Source: Trichomonas tenax
Lineage: Eukaryota; Parabasalia; Trichomonadida; Trichomonadidae
Assembly (NCBI GenBank): GCA_023091735.1
Contig: JALKBU010000343.1
Span: forward strand, 1 to 47,078
Reading direction: 5' to 3'
Length of the DNA: 47,078 bases
Of the stretch, positions 19,667 through 29,686 are shown piece by piece. The translations under genes and the position numbers were made by a program. The notes under the pieces are model-generated. The model did no database searches, had not been told where the DNA came from, and saw nothing but the letters and a program-made list of their open reading frames with translations. How positions within the stretch are numbered: position 1 is the first letter of the stretch; each line of letters begins with the position of its first letter.

Positions 19667-19732
19667 ATGCTATGTATGCTCTATGTATGAGCAAAGGAAT
19701 ACCGTTTGATTCCTGCGCGTAGCATATTTTTT
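19667..19732 (+). ncRNA. Possible small structured Pol III transcript
   Basis: ATGCTA (19667-19672) pairs with TAGCAT (19720-19725), enclosing two hairpins. These are GCTC-TATGTAT-GAGC (19678-19692), which has tRNA D-arm geometry, and GGAAT-ACCGTTTG-ATTCC (19696-19713), whose 3' half contains a B-box-like GTTTGATTCC. A T6 run (19727-19732) follows, as Pol III terminators do. It is too short for a normal tRNA and lacks an anticodon arm. Could be chance. Confidence 0.2.
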
Positions 19733-20773
19733 CTTTTCTATTTTTTGATTTTTCTAGGGGAACTCTAGCAAAAATAAGCTAACGAACGCTATAATAGTGA
19801 GATGTATTTGTTATAATCATCAAAGAGATTCATAACAGAAGCTCATTAATGATTTGTAATGTGTTTCTGTTTGTAATCATATCATGATTAAGTAATACCT
19901 TGCTAAGATCATGAAACAGATTGCACCACTAGAATCAGCACCAAAAAAAAGCACGTAAATGTTTCATCATATTCGTCCAGGAAGGGGGGTTACTCGTTAA
20001 AAATTGCAAAACTCAAAAAGGTCAACGAGAAAAAAAAAAGTGGAGCCATATTTCATCCTATATTCATGGAAATGTGATCCATATCTCGACTTTTAACAGA
20101 ATTTTTTCGCACTTTTCATTGAGCATGATATATCCAGTAAGCTGACTTTATTTTTACATTCTCATGATCGTTGGATGTACTATTTTTTTACGAGTAATAC
20201 CCTTGTTTCTGCATACCAACCTTTAATCTATTAGATTTGATTATCAAACATCCCATTAATCATTAATAATAAGCTAATCATAATAAATCTAATTTTTCTT
20301 TTAATTTCCTTCTTTAATTACTATTCTATTATTGAAGTTGTATAGAATACCTGTATAGCTACATTGTATATCATTTCCCAACTTTGAACCCTTCTTGCTA
20401 GGAAGATATTTACTTAACAACACTCCGAGCTCACTTTTTTTGGAGTGTCACTGTCTTTTGAAATCTTCAAATTGGCTTGTATAGGCTTGATATGTCTTCA
20501 GCTATTCAAATTCTCACAGGTCTATCATTAATTGACCAATGTTAGATGAAAATAACCTCAACATTTCCAATATTTTGGATAATTTTTCACAAAATTAACG
20601 AATGATGCGATTTCTTTTTGATAATTTAAAAGAGCCCCTTATGTCCTAATCACATTTATATAGATTGTTGTTAATCTTATTATCTAATGTAGATCATGCC
20701 ACGTAATTTTTATAATATGTCACGTAAATATTTATTGTCAAATATTGGTTTTGTATGTTATCAAAATAACAAA

Positions 20774-21139
20774 ATGTCTAACGAGAATGATAAAGCTAAT
20801 GCAAAACCGGCCGAAAAGACAGAAAAAGAGACCCCACAAGCAAGTATCGTTGAAAGCTTAAGTAACAACACACGCACAGTCGTCGCATTCATCAGAGATA
20901 AGTCTTATACAATTAATATTGCAGATGGATCTCAGACAGTTGATTGGCTTGCAGATGTTGTCCTATTCAAGTACAAGCGTTCCCAATTCGAGAAAATGAA
21001 CTGCAGAGGTGTTAAATATCATAACAAACTTCTTGATATGCAGACACCAATTGCATTACAAGTTGAAAACGGCCAAGAAGTATACATATTACTTGAAGGC
21101 GATGAAGATGTCGACCAAATGTTCGGTGATGAAATTTAA
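20774..21139 (+). CDS. Small protein with ubiquitin-like (beta-grasp) domain
   Basis: 121 residues from ATG 20774. The frame is open to an earlier ATG (20696), but those 26 residues look non-coding and contain an ACATGT-family motif, so the inner ATG is preferred. Residues 1-30 are a charged disordered leader. About 33-115 follow the ubiquitin order: beta hairpin TVVAFIRDKSYTINIADGS, a helix around TVDWLADVVLFKYKRS, then VKYHNKLLDMQTPIALQVENGQEVYILLEG. That last part aligns with ubiquitin's '[30 protein letters not shown]' region. The C-terminus is acidic (DQMFGDEI) with no Gly-Gly, so it is not a conjugated modifier of the usual type. Precise family unknown. Confidence 0.6.
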   Translation: MSNENDKANAKPAEKTEKETPQASIVESLSNNTRTVVAFIRDKSYTINIADGSQTVDWLADVVLFKYKRSQFEKMNCRGVKYHNKLLDMQTPIALQVENGQEVYILLEGDEDVDQMFGDEI

Positions 21140-21484
21140 CGAAACTCAATCTTTTTGGAATTCCTTAGGAATAAAATGTATATTATCGAGAAAACTAATT
21201 TGCAAATCATCTGTTAAACTTACACTCATCGAATATGAATAACTAAACCAAATGAAAAAACGATTTAGTTCTCTTAGACTTTTTGACATGTAAACTCAAA
21301 GTAGGAAACATCAAGTAATTATATGACATTGTAAGGGATTAGTAAATTTTTGTTTGATGCAACAATTCTCAATGGGAGCTATATTATAATATATGAGAGA
21401 GATTGATTAAGATTTGGTTTATGGTGAAGAATGAGAAAGATTCAGTAATGAATTTGACATTGTAAAGTGACAGATGTCATTTTC
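21140..21484. other. Intergenic with promoter-proximal motifs of the listerin gene
   Basis: Contains an exact TGACATGTAAA (21284-21294), a related TGACATTGTAAA at about 21455-21466 (about -30 from the listerin ATG), and an initiator TCATTTTCATG (21477-21487) overlapping the start codon, putting +1 at 21479. Confidence 0.45.
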
Positions 21485-24400
21485 ATGAATTTCCAACTTC
21501 TTATTGGTGGAATTACTGACCAAAGCATTCGGTCTTTGATCAGTAAATTCCGCAAAAAGAGTTTGGAAAACAACATTTCTGCACTCGAAGATGTTATTTC
21601 TTATCTTCAGCAAAATAAAGATATTTCTAAATCAGCGAACGTCTTCATTGATCTTTATGAGCTTCTTTTTGAATGCGAATTCGCACAAGCACGTGCAAAG
21701 GCAGTAGAAATGATGTCAATTATATGCAAATCTCTCGCAAAAAATGTTAAATCTTTTGCAAATAGGATATTTTTAGTTAACTTGTTCTATATCTGCGATG
21801 AAAACAATGATGTTGCATCAGCAGCATCAAAATTGTTCGACCAATACTTCTCAAACAGCAGAGCTCGAACAGAGATTTATCAAATGATGGCTGACGAAGC
21901 TTTGGACAAGATACAGCTGTACTTTGGACGATTGCAAATCAAAGGAGAAATCAGTGTTGTAAATTGGGCTCGAGTTTTCGGTACAAATTTGAAATTATGC
22001 GTTTATCTCAATGAAAATCTATCAGAAAACACGGAAATAAGAAAAATATTCGAAGCAATGAACTTGTCAGAGCATCTCAAAGTTGGTCACGGAAATTTTG
22101 CGAAAAATATTTCTCCTTTCTTCAGAATCGCAATATACAACTTCCTCGAAGAAGCGCTATCGTGTGAATACGATACACCTGAGATCAACATAATTCCGCT
22201 AATTTCTACCGAAACAAATCTAAGTTGTCAAATTTCGCTATTCTCATTACTTACAGAACTAACGAAGAGGGGATTAGTTGATTTGAATCAATTAAAGCCT
22301 GCTTTACTCGAAAATTTAATGAATTACGAATTTCCTGATAAAATCGGTGTTGTTGATTATGTATTATCACTTAATGATAGCGAATATCTCACTAAGTTTA
22401 TGAATGCTGCTTTACAGCTCAAAATTATTGGTATCTCAAAAATATATTTCGATATTTTCATTTCTACAGATAACGAAACGATCAAATCAAATCTTGTCAC
22501 AGCCTTTATTACAGCTATATCAACAACGAGCTCGAATTTCTTGTCTACATGCTCACTTGCAAGTTTTTCGATCATCGCAAATGATGAAAGAATTCACGAA
22601 GCGATTTATCAATCAAATGATCAAAGAATTCCAGGATTCTTGAAATTCATTGGTAAGGAACACGCAGTTGAATGGCTGAAGAGGAGAAAGAACATTACAT
22701 TGCGTTCTTTGCTCACTTTCATCAAACAATTCGGTGAAGAAACAGTTCGATCGATTTATCCAACGATTAATGATATTCCAGAGATATTAAAAGAACTCCA
22801 GAGAATGCAGGAGAATGATGACGACGACAGCTTCATTATGAAGCGTGAGAAGAAAAAAAAGAACAAAAAGAATTGCCAAGTCAAAGTCGAAGCGAAACCG
22901 AAGAAGAGAGCAGCGAGGAAAGAGAAATGGGGCGACAAGTGGAAGAAGAGGAACCAGGCAATAGATGATGACGAAAATGATGATGCCAATGATGCATATG
23001 ATGAAGAGTTCTTTGAAGAGGAAGACAACCAAATCACACACAAAATCGTCGAGAATTCTGAAACGAATGATGAATCTTCTCAATCAGTTTATAAATTCGA
23101 TTTCAATGATGAGAATTTCCTCAAATTCTTCGTTTTGTACGCAAACTCAGATGACATCAAAGCTTTCTCATCCAATGTTTATAACATTGTCAAGATTATG
23201 CAGACATGGAACAGAGATTTATCGTTACTCAAAATTCCAGAAATCAAGAATCAAATCGTCGAAATTTTAGATGAAGATTTTTCGTTATCAAAGAAAATGC
23301 TTGAAATATTCAATGACGACAAAGAAATCGAAGAATACGTTCAAGCATTGGCTTCAGAGTGCTTAACATCAGGAAGAAAAGTTGACAAAGCAGTCTTTAA
23401 ACATATTCAAGCGAGCGAGGAAATGATCGAATCATTTGTGATGTCTGATCAGATTGTTAACATCACTCCTGATCATCCTTTACTGGACAGCTGTGTCAAG
23501 TTCGTGATAGATCACATTCCAACATTGGATCCAATTGATTTAGCAGGACGCGCTTATGATATTGTTGAAAAAGCAGAAGTCAGTCCTAAACAATTCGGTT
23601 ACAAAGTCACAAAGTACCCAGAGTTCTATTGCGAGTTCTGGTCGTACATTGGCTTCGATCAGTTCGATATTCACGATGTTTGCTTGCTTTTGAACTCTAT
23701 CATCATGAAGAAGATGCCGTGGATCGACGCTTTCATTTATTTGAGAAATATCAATTGGATGTCTGTTCCTTCGCAGCTCTGGAATTTCATTGAAAACAAT
23801 CCATTGATGTACGATCTCGCACACGAGATGGAGCTTGAATACGCTTTAGCTTGTATTTCGGCTGCAACGAAGATAAAATGCGATGTAAACTCTGATTCGC
23901 TGAGTGTTAAAGTTTCGATGGCCGAACCTCCACGAAAGATTGTTTCTAATGATCCAGATGTTGTTGATGCTTTAATTGAGTGGCACAAGATAAGAATTCC
24001 AACACCTGATTTGAGAATTGAAAATCCTGATTATCACGATCTTAAGAGAGCAATTGTTTACCTCAAACAAAAGATTCCTATTTTATCTACATTCGAGCCA
24101 TTAATTCCATTCTTATCTAAGGCCCTCAAGAAACCAACAAACTTCACATATTTCCTCGTCATGAAGATATTGAGCATTGTAAAAGATGCCGCAAAATACA
24201 TTTCAAATATTTCATTAATCGCGAAACAAATGATAGAATTAACAGTCAGATATTCTCCATTCCCACAACTCATTCAGGATGAAGTTGAAGGTGCTTTTGA
24301 AGTTTTAAGACATCTTTCGAAGACAGATTTCAGCGGCATAGTCATCAACTGCGCAGATTCTTTTATCCAAAAGAACTCGAATCATTTGATGGTCTTTGTT

Positions 24401-25189
24401 GCACCATTAATTGTTTTCTTCCAGAGCTGGGATTTGATCGAAACGAAACTCAATGGAAAGTTAGATTTGATGCAAGTGAGTGTTTGGCCATTCATCACGA
24501 ACTGCATGTCTTTGATGCCCTGTGATAAGAGGAGTGATATTTCGTATAAATTGTCGAATGACATAATGAAGATATTACCAAAGATCAAAATGAATACACC
24601 CGAATTCGAGACAATTATTTCGACGTTCCCGAATATCTCGAATGCATGGATGAACACACAAGAGAAATACAAGAGACGGGATGTTTATGCATACACAGCA
24701 AGAGTTATCACGCCGAGATTGTTCAAGAAGATGCAGAAGAAGTTGATCTCACAGAGAATAGAGAAGATCGCTTACAGATTCAATACGCAGACATTGACAA
24801 TCAAAGTTTTGTTCCAGGATAATGAAGACAAGATTCCTGTTGGCCTTGAAATCGCTCTTCCTGAGTCATATCCATTCGGCAATGTTTCCGTTAAATGCGA
24901 CTTTGGTAATGAGGAGTTATCACAGAAGTGCATTCACGAGATTCTCACGACATTAAGAAAGACAGAGTCAATACACGAGGCGATCCTCAGTTGGTACAGA
25001 TTCGTTGTCAACACAGTTTTGGAGAGCTCTCCTTGCATTGTCTGCTTCTCGTACTTCAACGCCGGCGCTGCGCCATCAATGCGATGCTCTGTTTGCAGGA
25101 ATGAGTTCCACAAACATTGCTTGAAGCAGTGGTTCAATAAATGCATGGAGAAAACTTGCCCTGTCTGCGGTTCACATTGGAAACAGTGA
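21485..25189 (+). CDS. LTN1: Listerin-like RING E3 ubiquitin ligase (ribosome quality control)
   Basis: 1234 residues from ATG 21485; the same frame extends 6 codons upstream only to a GTG. The N-terminal region has the listerin layout (LISKFRKKSLENNISALEDV, then HEAT repeats such as YICDENNDVASAASKLF). A highly charged Lys- then Asp/Glu-rich linker lies at about 450-520, more HEAT repeats follow, then an RWD-like domain (about 1075-1180). It ends in a RING at 1184-1228: CIVC, CSVC, EFHKHC, CPVC, the C4HC3/RING arrangement of listerin with FHKHCLKQWF. Listerin adds ubiquitin to nascent chains stalled on 60S subunits. Animal and yeast proteins are about 1560-1770 residues, so this is compact. 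An initiator at -6 supports the start. Tail-to-tail with the next gene. Confidence 0.85.
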   Translation: MNFQLLIGGITDQSIRSLISKFRKKSLENNISALEDVISYLQQNKDISKSANVFIDLYELLFECEFAQARAKAVEMMSIICKSLAKNVKSFANRIFLVNLFYICDENNDVASAASKLFDQYFSNSRARTEIYQMMADEALDKIQLYFGRLQIKGEISVVNWARVFGTNLKLCVYLNENLSENTEIRKIFEAMNLSEHLKVGHGNFAKNISPFFRIAIYNFLEEALSCEYDTPEINIIPLISTETNLSCQISLFSLLTELTKRGLVDLNQLKPALLENLMNYEFPDKIGVVDYVLSLNDSEYLTKFMNAALQLKIIGISKIYFDIFISTDNETIKSNLVTAFITAISTTSSNFLSTCSLASFSIIANDERIHEAIYQSNDQRIPGFLKFIGKEHAVEWLKRRKNITLRSLLTFIKQFGEETVRSIYPTINDIPEILKELQRMQENDDDDSFIMKREKKKKNKKNCQVKVEAKPKKRAARKEKWGDKWKKRNQAIDDDENDDANDAYDEEFFEEEDNQITHKIVENSETNDESSQSVYKFDFNDENFLKFFVLYANSDDIKAFSSNVYNIVKIMQTWNRDLSLLKIPEIKNQIVEILDEDFSLSKKMLEIFNDDKEIEEYVQALASECLTSGRKVDKAVFKHIQASEEMIESFVMSDQIVNITPDHPLLDSCVKFVIDHIPTLDPIDLAGRAYDIVEKAEVSPKQFGYKVTKYPEFYCEFWSYIGFDQFDIHDVCLLLNSIIMKKMPWIDAFIYLRNINWMSVPSQLWNFIENNPLMYDLAHEMELEYALACISAATKIKCDVNSDSLSVKVSMAEPPRKIVSNDPDVVDALIEWHKIRIPTPDLRIENPDYHDLKRAIVYLKQKIPILSTFEPLIPFLSKALKKPTNFTYFLVMKILSIVKDAAKYISNISLIAKQMIELTVRYSPFPQLIQDEVEGAFEVLRHLSKTDFSGIVINCADSFIQKNSNHLMVFVAPLIVFFQSWDLIETKLNGKLDLMQVSVWPFITNCMSLMPCDKRSDISYKLSNDIMKILPKIKMNTPEFETIISTFPNISNAWMNTQEKYKRRDVYAYTARVITPRLFKKMQKKLISQRIEKIAYRFNTQTLTIKVLFQDNEDKIPVGLEIALPESYPFGNVSVKCDFGNEELSQKCIHEILTTLRKTESIHEAILSWYRFVVNTVLESSPCIVCFSYFNAGAAPSMRCSVCRNEFHKHCLKQWFNKCMEKTCPVCGSHWKQ

Positions 25190-25270
25190 TGTATATATAT
25201 ATAAATTTGTAATGTAAATAAATGATATTATATAAATACAACAAATTTAATATCATATAATAAATAACAA

Positions 25271-27742
25271 TTATTTCGCAAGATTTCCAACTTCTTGTTG
25301 AAGTGGGAAGAAAATACCCATGAGCTTGCTGTCACGGATAACAAGCTTCAGGATTGCCTGCTCAAACATAACCCAGCATCTCTGCTCTGCTTCTGTCAGC
25401 AATTCTTGGAATTTCTCGTTCTTCACGACTAATTCGTTTGCGAGAATGTAGAAAATGGGAAGATCCGGAATGATTGACATGTGCATCACACAGTTGAACA
25501 GGTTGGTTTTGATGTTGTCTGTTTCTGTTGCCTTCAGCAGGAGAAGATTTGTGTCAATGATTGATCTGAATGTTGTCATAGTTGACTCCAAATCGAAATC
25601 TTTGATTCTCTCAACAGCTGCATAATAAAGCTTATTCCCAACAACTGATGTGAGATGCGGATTCAGATCCTCCTCCTCTGGGTTATTGAGCTTGATGTAG
25701 AATAACTCAGAAAGCTTCTTGATTGTTTTGTCGTGGTTCTTGTTGATTAAAGGAATCTTCGTCTCGATATAATAAAAGAAAGCTGATTGCTGCAATAATC
25801 TGTTGCTGGACTTTTTCATTGCTCTCTTAAGAACGACGTCAATCTTGACGCCATCTTCCAGCATATGCCTGACCATCTTATCCATATATGGACGAACGAG
25901 AAGAGTTTCATATGTCGTTATCGTTTCTAGCCAGTTTGCAATCATTGAGAAATATAATTTGTGATTCAAGAATGTTTCGAATGTCGCTCCCATGTTAACT
26001 AATCTGTTGATTGACGCCTTCTTCGCGTACTGCATGAACACAGGGTCATTGTATTTCGAATGAACAAGGAAATCATATGGCTCCATTTGCGTATTTTGTG
26101 ATGCACTGACAACTTGGAGCCAAACTCTTTCGAAGTCACTGTTGTCTCCGAGATTTTCGTTCTGCTGCAAGAAGACCATTGACCTCTGTGACATGGAGTG
26201 TGGCAAAGGACGCTTAGGGAATACCCTGAACCAGAACATTCCAAGTTGTGCAGGTTCGGAGTTAAATGATGCGAAAGATGATGATAAATCATTCTTTTGT
26301 TTGTAGATTCGCGCTAAAAGAGATAAATCTTGGCAACTCGAGAAGAAAACTAAATATGGCAAATCGAATGATGTGTACATATCTGGGAGCTTAAACAGTG
26401 CTGTAGCGTCGCATATTTTGTCGAGAATTGTTGTATAGAGTTCCTTTGTCATGATTATTTTCTCAAAAACAGCTTCCAAAAATTCCTTCTTGGAATTTAA
26501 TCCGATTCCTTCGATCCACCGCATGACGTGGCCCTTCAAGAACATGTTAATGACGAAATGAAGTGTGGCGTTAAGAGGCCATAGTTGCTTAATGAACCTC
26601 AAAAGCATTGCATGCGTCGAATGAAGGCATCTGACGCTTTTAACAATCTGCGACTGCATAAGTGTTGCGTAGTAATTCACTAATTGCACTTGCGCATCTT
26701 TGTCTTGTGGATTTAAGTTTTTGTATCTATCATCTCTCATGAGCTTCTGGAAGAAAGGCTGAAATGCAGACTCAATGAATGGGAACACGACAGGAGATTT
26801 AAAGAATGGATAAAGAATTCTCTGGCGAAGTTTTTTGGGTCCTGTTGATAAAATGTTCATGTAAAATGAAAATCCGAGCCGCAGATGCTCAGGGGAGGCA
26901 AAGTAACCAAACAAAGAAGGAATACTTGAGTTCACAAGCATATTGAGCTCAGATGGCTTGGTGACTTCCAAAACAGCGGCCGCAAATCCATTGAGATTCG
27001 AGTGAATCTGCGTGACAAGCTGTGAAGCTTGTTGAACCATTTGCGGTGAGATTGTTGGTGGCGCTATTTCTTGCGGATCGAGGATAAACTTCTTCATGTC
27101 CTCTTCTTCTTGAATTAATTGTTCATAATGGGCAAAATGATTAATCATTGAAATCATTATCGCGAGTCTGTGTTTTCTGATGATGTTGTATCTCATCGTT
27201 TCTGATGCCGTGGTGACAGAGTTCGCAAGATTTTCAGCGGTCCTGATAACGAATTTATTCATGAAATTGTACTTTTTGTCCACTCTAAATTCTTGTAATA
27301 TCTTGATAGCTTCCTCTTTGTTCGTAATGTGATCACTATTTTCGATAATCTTTGTTATAAAGCGAATATTTACTTCTAAATATTCTAATTTCATGAATTT
27401 TTGGTGTAATATATCACAGCTGTACTCGCATGCAATGTGCTTGATCATTTTTTCGATAAAATCTGGATTTTGAATGAATTTTTCCCATGATTTATATTTA
27501 ATTTTTGAAGATAACAAACTTGAAAATATAACGTGAAGATTTTTAGGGTTTTCTTTATATTTCGACAGTAAATCCAGAAATTCTTCCTCGAACTGCGTAT
27601 GTGACGAAATATTTGCGCATATTTCTTCCAATTTCTGTATTTCTTCCTCAGAACGATTGGAATCAACTAAATCTGTTTTAATTTCTTCTTTTGCGTCATA
27701 ATTCTGCCCTCCAAAGCCTTCTGATTGAGGAGATGAAGACAA
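25271..27742 (-). CDS. Large helical protein of unknown function, apparent TTG start
   Basis: The open frame gives 823 residues, nearly all predicted helical: Glu/Lys-rich first 100, then long amphipathic helices (e.g. FGYFASPEHLRLGFSFYMNIL, about 285-305). No catalytic motif, membrane span or zinc ligand is visible. The architecture recalls trichomonad-expanded RasGAP/VPS9-type or HEAT-like scaffolds, but I cannot assign it. The frame has no ATG before residue 99. The TTG at 27742-27740 lies 17 nt after a good initiator (TCACTTCACAT, +1 at 27759), exactly where an ATG is expected, and the residues after it (SSSPQSEGFGGQN) look like a normal disordered N-terminus. So either ATG mutated or was miscalled to TTG, or a non-AUG start is used. 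Confidence 0.7.
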   Translation of the reverse strand: MSSSPQSEGFGGQNYDAKEEIKTDLVDSNRSEEEIQKLEEICANISSHTQFEEEFLDLLSKYKENPKNLHVIFSSLLSSKIKYKSWEKFIQNPDFIEKMIKHIACEYSCDILHQKFMKLEYLEVNIRFITKIIENSDHITNKEEAIKILQEFRVDKKYNFMNKFVIRTAENLANSVTTASETMRYNIIRKHRLAIMISMINHFAHYEQLIQEEEDMKKFILDPQEIAPPTISPQMVQQASQLVTQIHSNLNGFAAAVLEVTKPSELNMLVNSSIPSLFGYFASPEHLRLGFSFYMNILSTGPKKLRQRILYPFFKSPVVFPFIESAFQPFFQKLMRDDRYKNLNPQDKDAQVQLVNYYATLMQSQIVKSVRCLHSTHAMLLRFIKQLWPLNATLHFVINMFLKGHVMRWIEGIGLNSKKEFLEAVFEKIIMTKELYTTILDKICDATALFKLPDMYTSFDLPYLVFFSSCQDLSLLARIYKQKNDLSSSFASFNSEPAQLGMFWFRVFPKRPLPHSMSQRSMVFLQQNENLGDNSDFERVWLQVVSASQNTQMEPYDFLVHSKYNDPVFMQYAKKASINRLVNMGATFETFLNHKLYFSMIANWLETITTYETLLVRPYMDKMVRHMLEDGVKIDVVLKRAMKKSSNRLLQQSAFFYYIETKIPLINKNHDKTIKKLSELFYIKLNNPEEEDLNPHLTSVVGNKLYYAAVERIKDFDLESTMTTFRSIIDTNLLLLKATETDNIKTNLFNCVMHMSIIPDLPIFYILANELVVKNEKFQELLTEAEQRCWVMFEQAILKLVIRDSKLMGIFFPLQQEVGNLAK

Positions 27743-28219
27743 AACTTGATATGTGAAGTGATAAACTATCGATTTTAACTTTAAAAGATGTCACGTACCG
27801 AAAGGTGTCACCAAAAAGTGATACAAAAAGTAACATTATCTGACATGTAAAGTCGTTAGAATCTCTAGTTTTATGTGTCAAAATATTAATATTTTTGACA
27901 TGTAAAGTCCTATAAACATTCAAATTATGTATTAGTTTTCATTTCACAATCGCGTCTGACGGGAAGAACTGGGGACTACATTGACACAGGTACCACGCAT
28001 TAGTACCTAAACTCACAGATCTTCCTTTCATACGCCAACAAGGTTGTGGAAATTTTCAATAAATTATCCCTCACCTTAGTTGCTTCAAATATGGCATCAA
28101 CTTTTTGTGTGTTATTTATATCCAAGCAGGATTGGCTTGGTGTAGTTTTTATTGAATAGGCGAATATAAATAATAAAATTTTGGTAAGGTTTTGATATGG
28201 TTAACGCAAAATAGTATAT
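27743..28219. other. Intergenic with two exact ACATGT motifs
   Basis: Promoter region of the helical gene and 3' flank of the... tubby-like gene's stop side. It has TGACATGTAAA at 27841-27851 and 27896-27906 (same orientation), plus a weaker GTCACGTACC near 27790. A GC-richer patch at about 27945-28010 has no recognisable coding or RNA content. Confidence 0.4.
27750..27761 (-). promoter_or_regulatory. Initiator (Inr) of the large helical gene
   Basis: Minus-strand TCACTTCACATA matches the trichomonad Inr TCAYTWYTCATTA at most positions. It places transcription start at 27759. Confidence 0.55.
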
Positions 28220-29686
28220 CTATTTATTTACAAACAAAGCAAACGCAACTGTTAGAATCCTTTTTGGATCTAAAATCGATGAACATTGGACAGAGAGTGT
28301 TGTTGCATTGAAGAAGGTCAGCTTGATCCATACCCCGGAAAGTTCTGCAACAAAATCGATCGTCTGAAGTTCTTTATTTTGGACATTTGATTTCAAGTTA
28401 ATTGTTGACCTATTTTCAAGATTATGTATGTAAACCCTGTAAGTGTTCTCATTGAGGTATCTAAATGTTATCATTTCAGGCCCATATTCGGAATGATCTC
28501 TTAATGAAAAATCTTTTTCATCATTAGCGACAATAATGACTCCCTGGGAGTTTTCTGCTGAAATGTGTGGATCTGAACCTTTCTGTATTTCGATTGTTGT
28601 ATTATCGATCGAATATTTGGTTTTAATTGAGAACAGAGCTTCAGAGTTCTCAAATATCTTACAGTATCTTCGTGAAGCTCCCAATTTGTTCTTTCTAACT
28701 TCATATGACACTGTATAATTCTTTTGCAAATCAGATTTAGCCTGTTGAACAGGGACAACAGTTTTTGTGATAATTTTTGTAATATTCTTTTGTTCTTCGA
28801 CAATTGATGAAGAATTTTGATCATCAGTCAAAAAGCTTCCTTCAGAAATTTTATTATCTGACTGATTGTGAACAGGCGAATCTATCTTCATCGCTAAATC
28901 AGGTTTTGGAGCACCACGACGAATATATGGTCTTACTCTTTGGACTGGTGATGAAGGAGTTGAAGGAATTGGACTAGCCGATGCACCTGAATTAGGTGCA
29001 TCTATTTTACTCGCTTTCAATCTAACTTTCATTAATCTCGGATTTTCTCCAGCGTTTCCGCGTGGAGGTGATATTCCTGGAGGTGAATGTAAATGCATAG
29101 ATCCAGTGACTGGTTTTTGTGCTGATTTCCAATTTTCTTTGTTGATATTTATTTGTGTATCTTCTTCAGGTTCGGAATCTTCGAACTCATTCATATCAGG
29201 GATAGTATATGTCGTCTCTATTTTCTTAATATCATCATCAGAGTCATCTGTGTTTGGTTCTGAAAAATTTGCTAATTTTGGACCGCTTTTCGGACTCGAA
29301 ACTGATGTATTTGTTCTTCGTTTTCTCTTTGGAGTTGATGCCTTATCAGTATTTGAAGTTTTAGTGTTTGATTTATTTCTCGATTTGTGATGAGCTTTAG
29401 GAGAGAGGTTATGAGCGAAGAAAAGATCATCATTGTAGTCATCTAAGCCCAGCCCCTCATCCTCAAAGAAACTGCTCTGACTTTTCGAACTTCCATCTTT
29501 TTCGAGGAGAATTGGTGAGGGAATTGTATCAGGGAGCTCTATATTTACCGTAAAATCGCGGATTATGTTCCTCCCAGACTTGCTCTGTGACTGTGTCATG
29601 GAAAATTCAATCCGAGAATTCTCGCTGTAAATAAGAAAAAGTGACTGAATGGTTGGAATTTTTTCTTTCATCAATACTGCATGCAT
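28220..29686 (-). CDS. Disordered protein with tubby-like C-terminal domain
   Basis: 488 residues from ATG 29686-29684; a second Met at codon 6 is possible. The first 50 residues may form a small folded segment (IPTIQSLFLIYSENSRIEFS). About 55-310 is disordered and rich in Ser, Pro, Asp and Lys with basic KRKRR (about 120-125), a plausible nuclear signal. From about 322 to the end there is a beta-rich domain: YTVSYEVRKNKLGASRRYCKI, SEALFSIKTKY, EMITFRYLNENTYRVYIHN, and the hydrophobic last strand RILTVAFALFVNK after DPK. This is the tubby/LURP-one C-terminal barrel layout, a family that binds phosphoinositides and that trichomonads use repeatedly. Assignment is by pattern only. Confidence 0.5.
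   Translation of the reverse strand: MHAVLMKEKIPTIQSLFLIYSENSRIEFSMTQSQSKSGRNIIRDFTVNIELPDTIPSPILLEKDGSSKSQSSFFEDEGLGLDDYNDDLFFAHNLSPKAHHKSRNKSNTKTSNTDKASTPKRKRRTNTSVSSPKSGPKLANFSEPNTDDSDDDIKKIETTYTIPDMNEFEDSEPEEDTQININKENWKSAQKPVTGSMHLHSPPGISPPRGNAGENPRLMKVRLKASKIDAPNSGASASPIPSTPSSPVQRVRPYIRRGAPKPDLAMKIDSPVHNQSDNKISEGSFLTDDQNSSSIVEEQKNITKIITKTVVPVQQAKSDLQKNYTVSYEVRKNKLGASRRYCKIFENSEALFSIKTKYSIDNTTIEIQKGSDPHISAENSQGVIIVANDEKDFSLRDHSEYGPEMITFRYLNENTYRVYIHNLENRSTINLKSNVQNKELQTIDFVAELSGVWIKLTFFNATTLSVQCSSILDPKRILTVAFALFVNK

Larger units (their letters stand above)
19039..20014. mobile_element. Non-autonomous inverted-repeat (MITE-like) element
   Basis: A 95-nt left arm (19039-19133) and a 95-nt right arm (19920-20014) are inverted copies at roughly three-quarters identity. 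Shared blocks include GAGTTTTGC, TTTTAACGAGT, AAACATTTACGTGC and AGTGGT. Similarity may continue outward through the T-rich/A-rich flanks. The 786-nt interior is non-coding. This fits a decayed foldback/MITE or two opposed copies of one dispersed repeat. No target-site duplication could be identified. Confidence 0.4.
17053..20773. other. 3.7 kb non-coding region with scattered signals
   Basis: No convincing large gene. It holds an ACATGTCA dyad (17553-17586), a tRNA-like fragment (about 17602-17618), a 63-codon ORF (17769-17960), a GC-rich hairpin (17983-17999), an inverted-repeat element (19039-20014) and a possible small structured RNA (19667-19732). Confidence 0.5.

Noticed and set aside
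20696..20773. Earlier ATG of the ubiquitin-like gene
   Set aside because: The added 26 residues look like translated promoter DNA, including an ACATGT-type motif; the internal ATG fits better.
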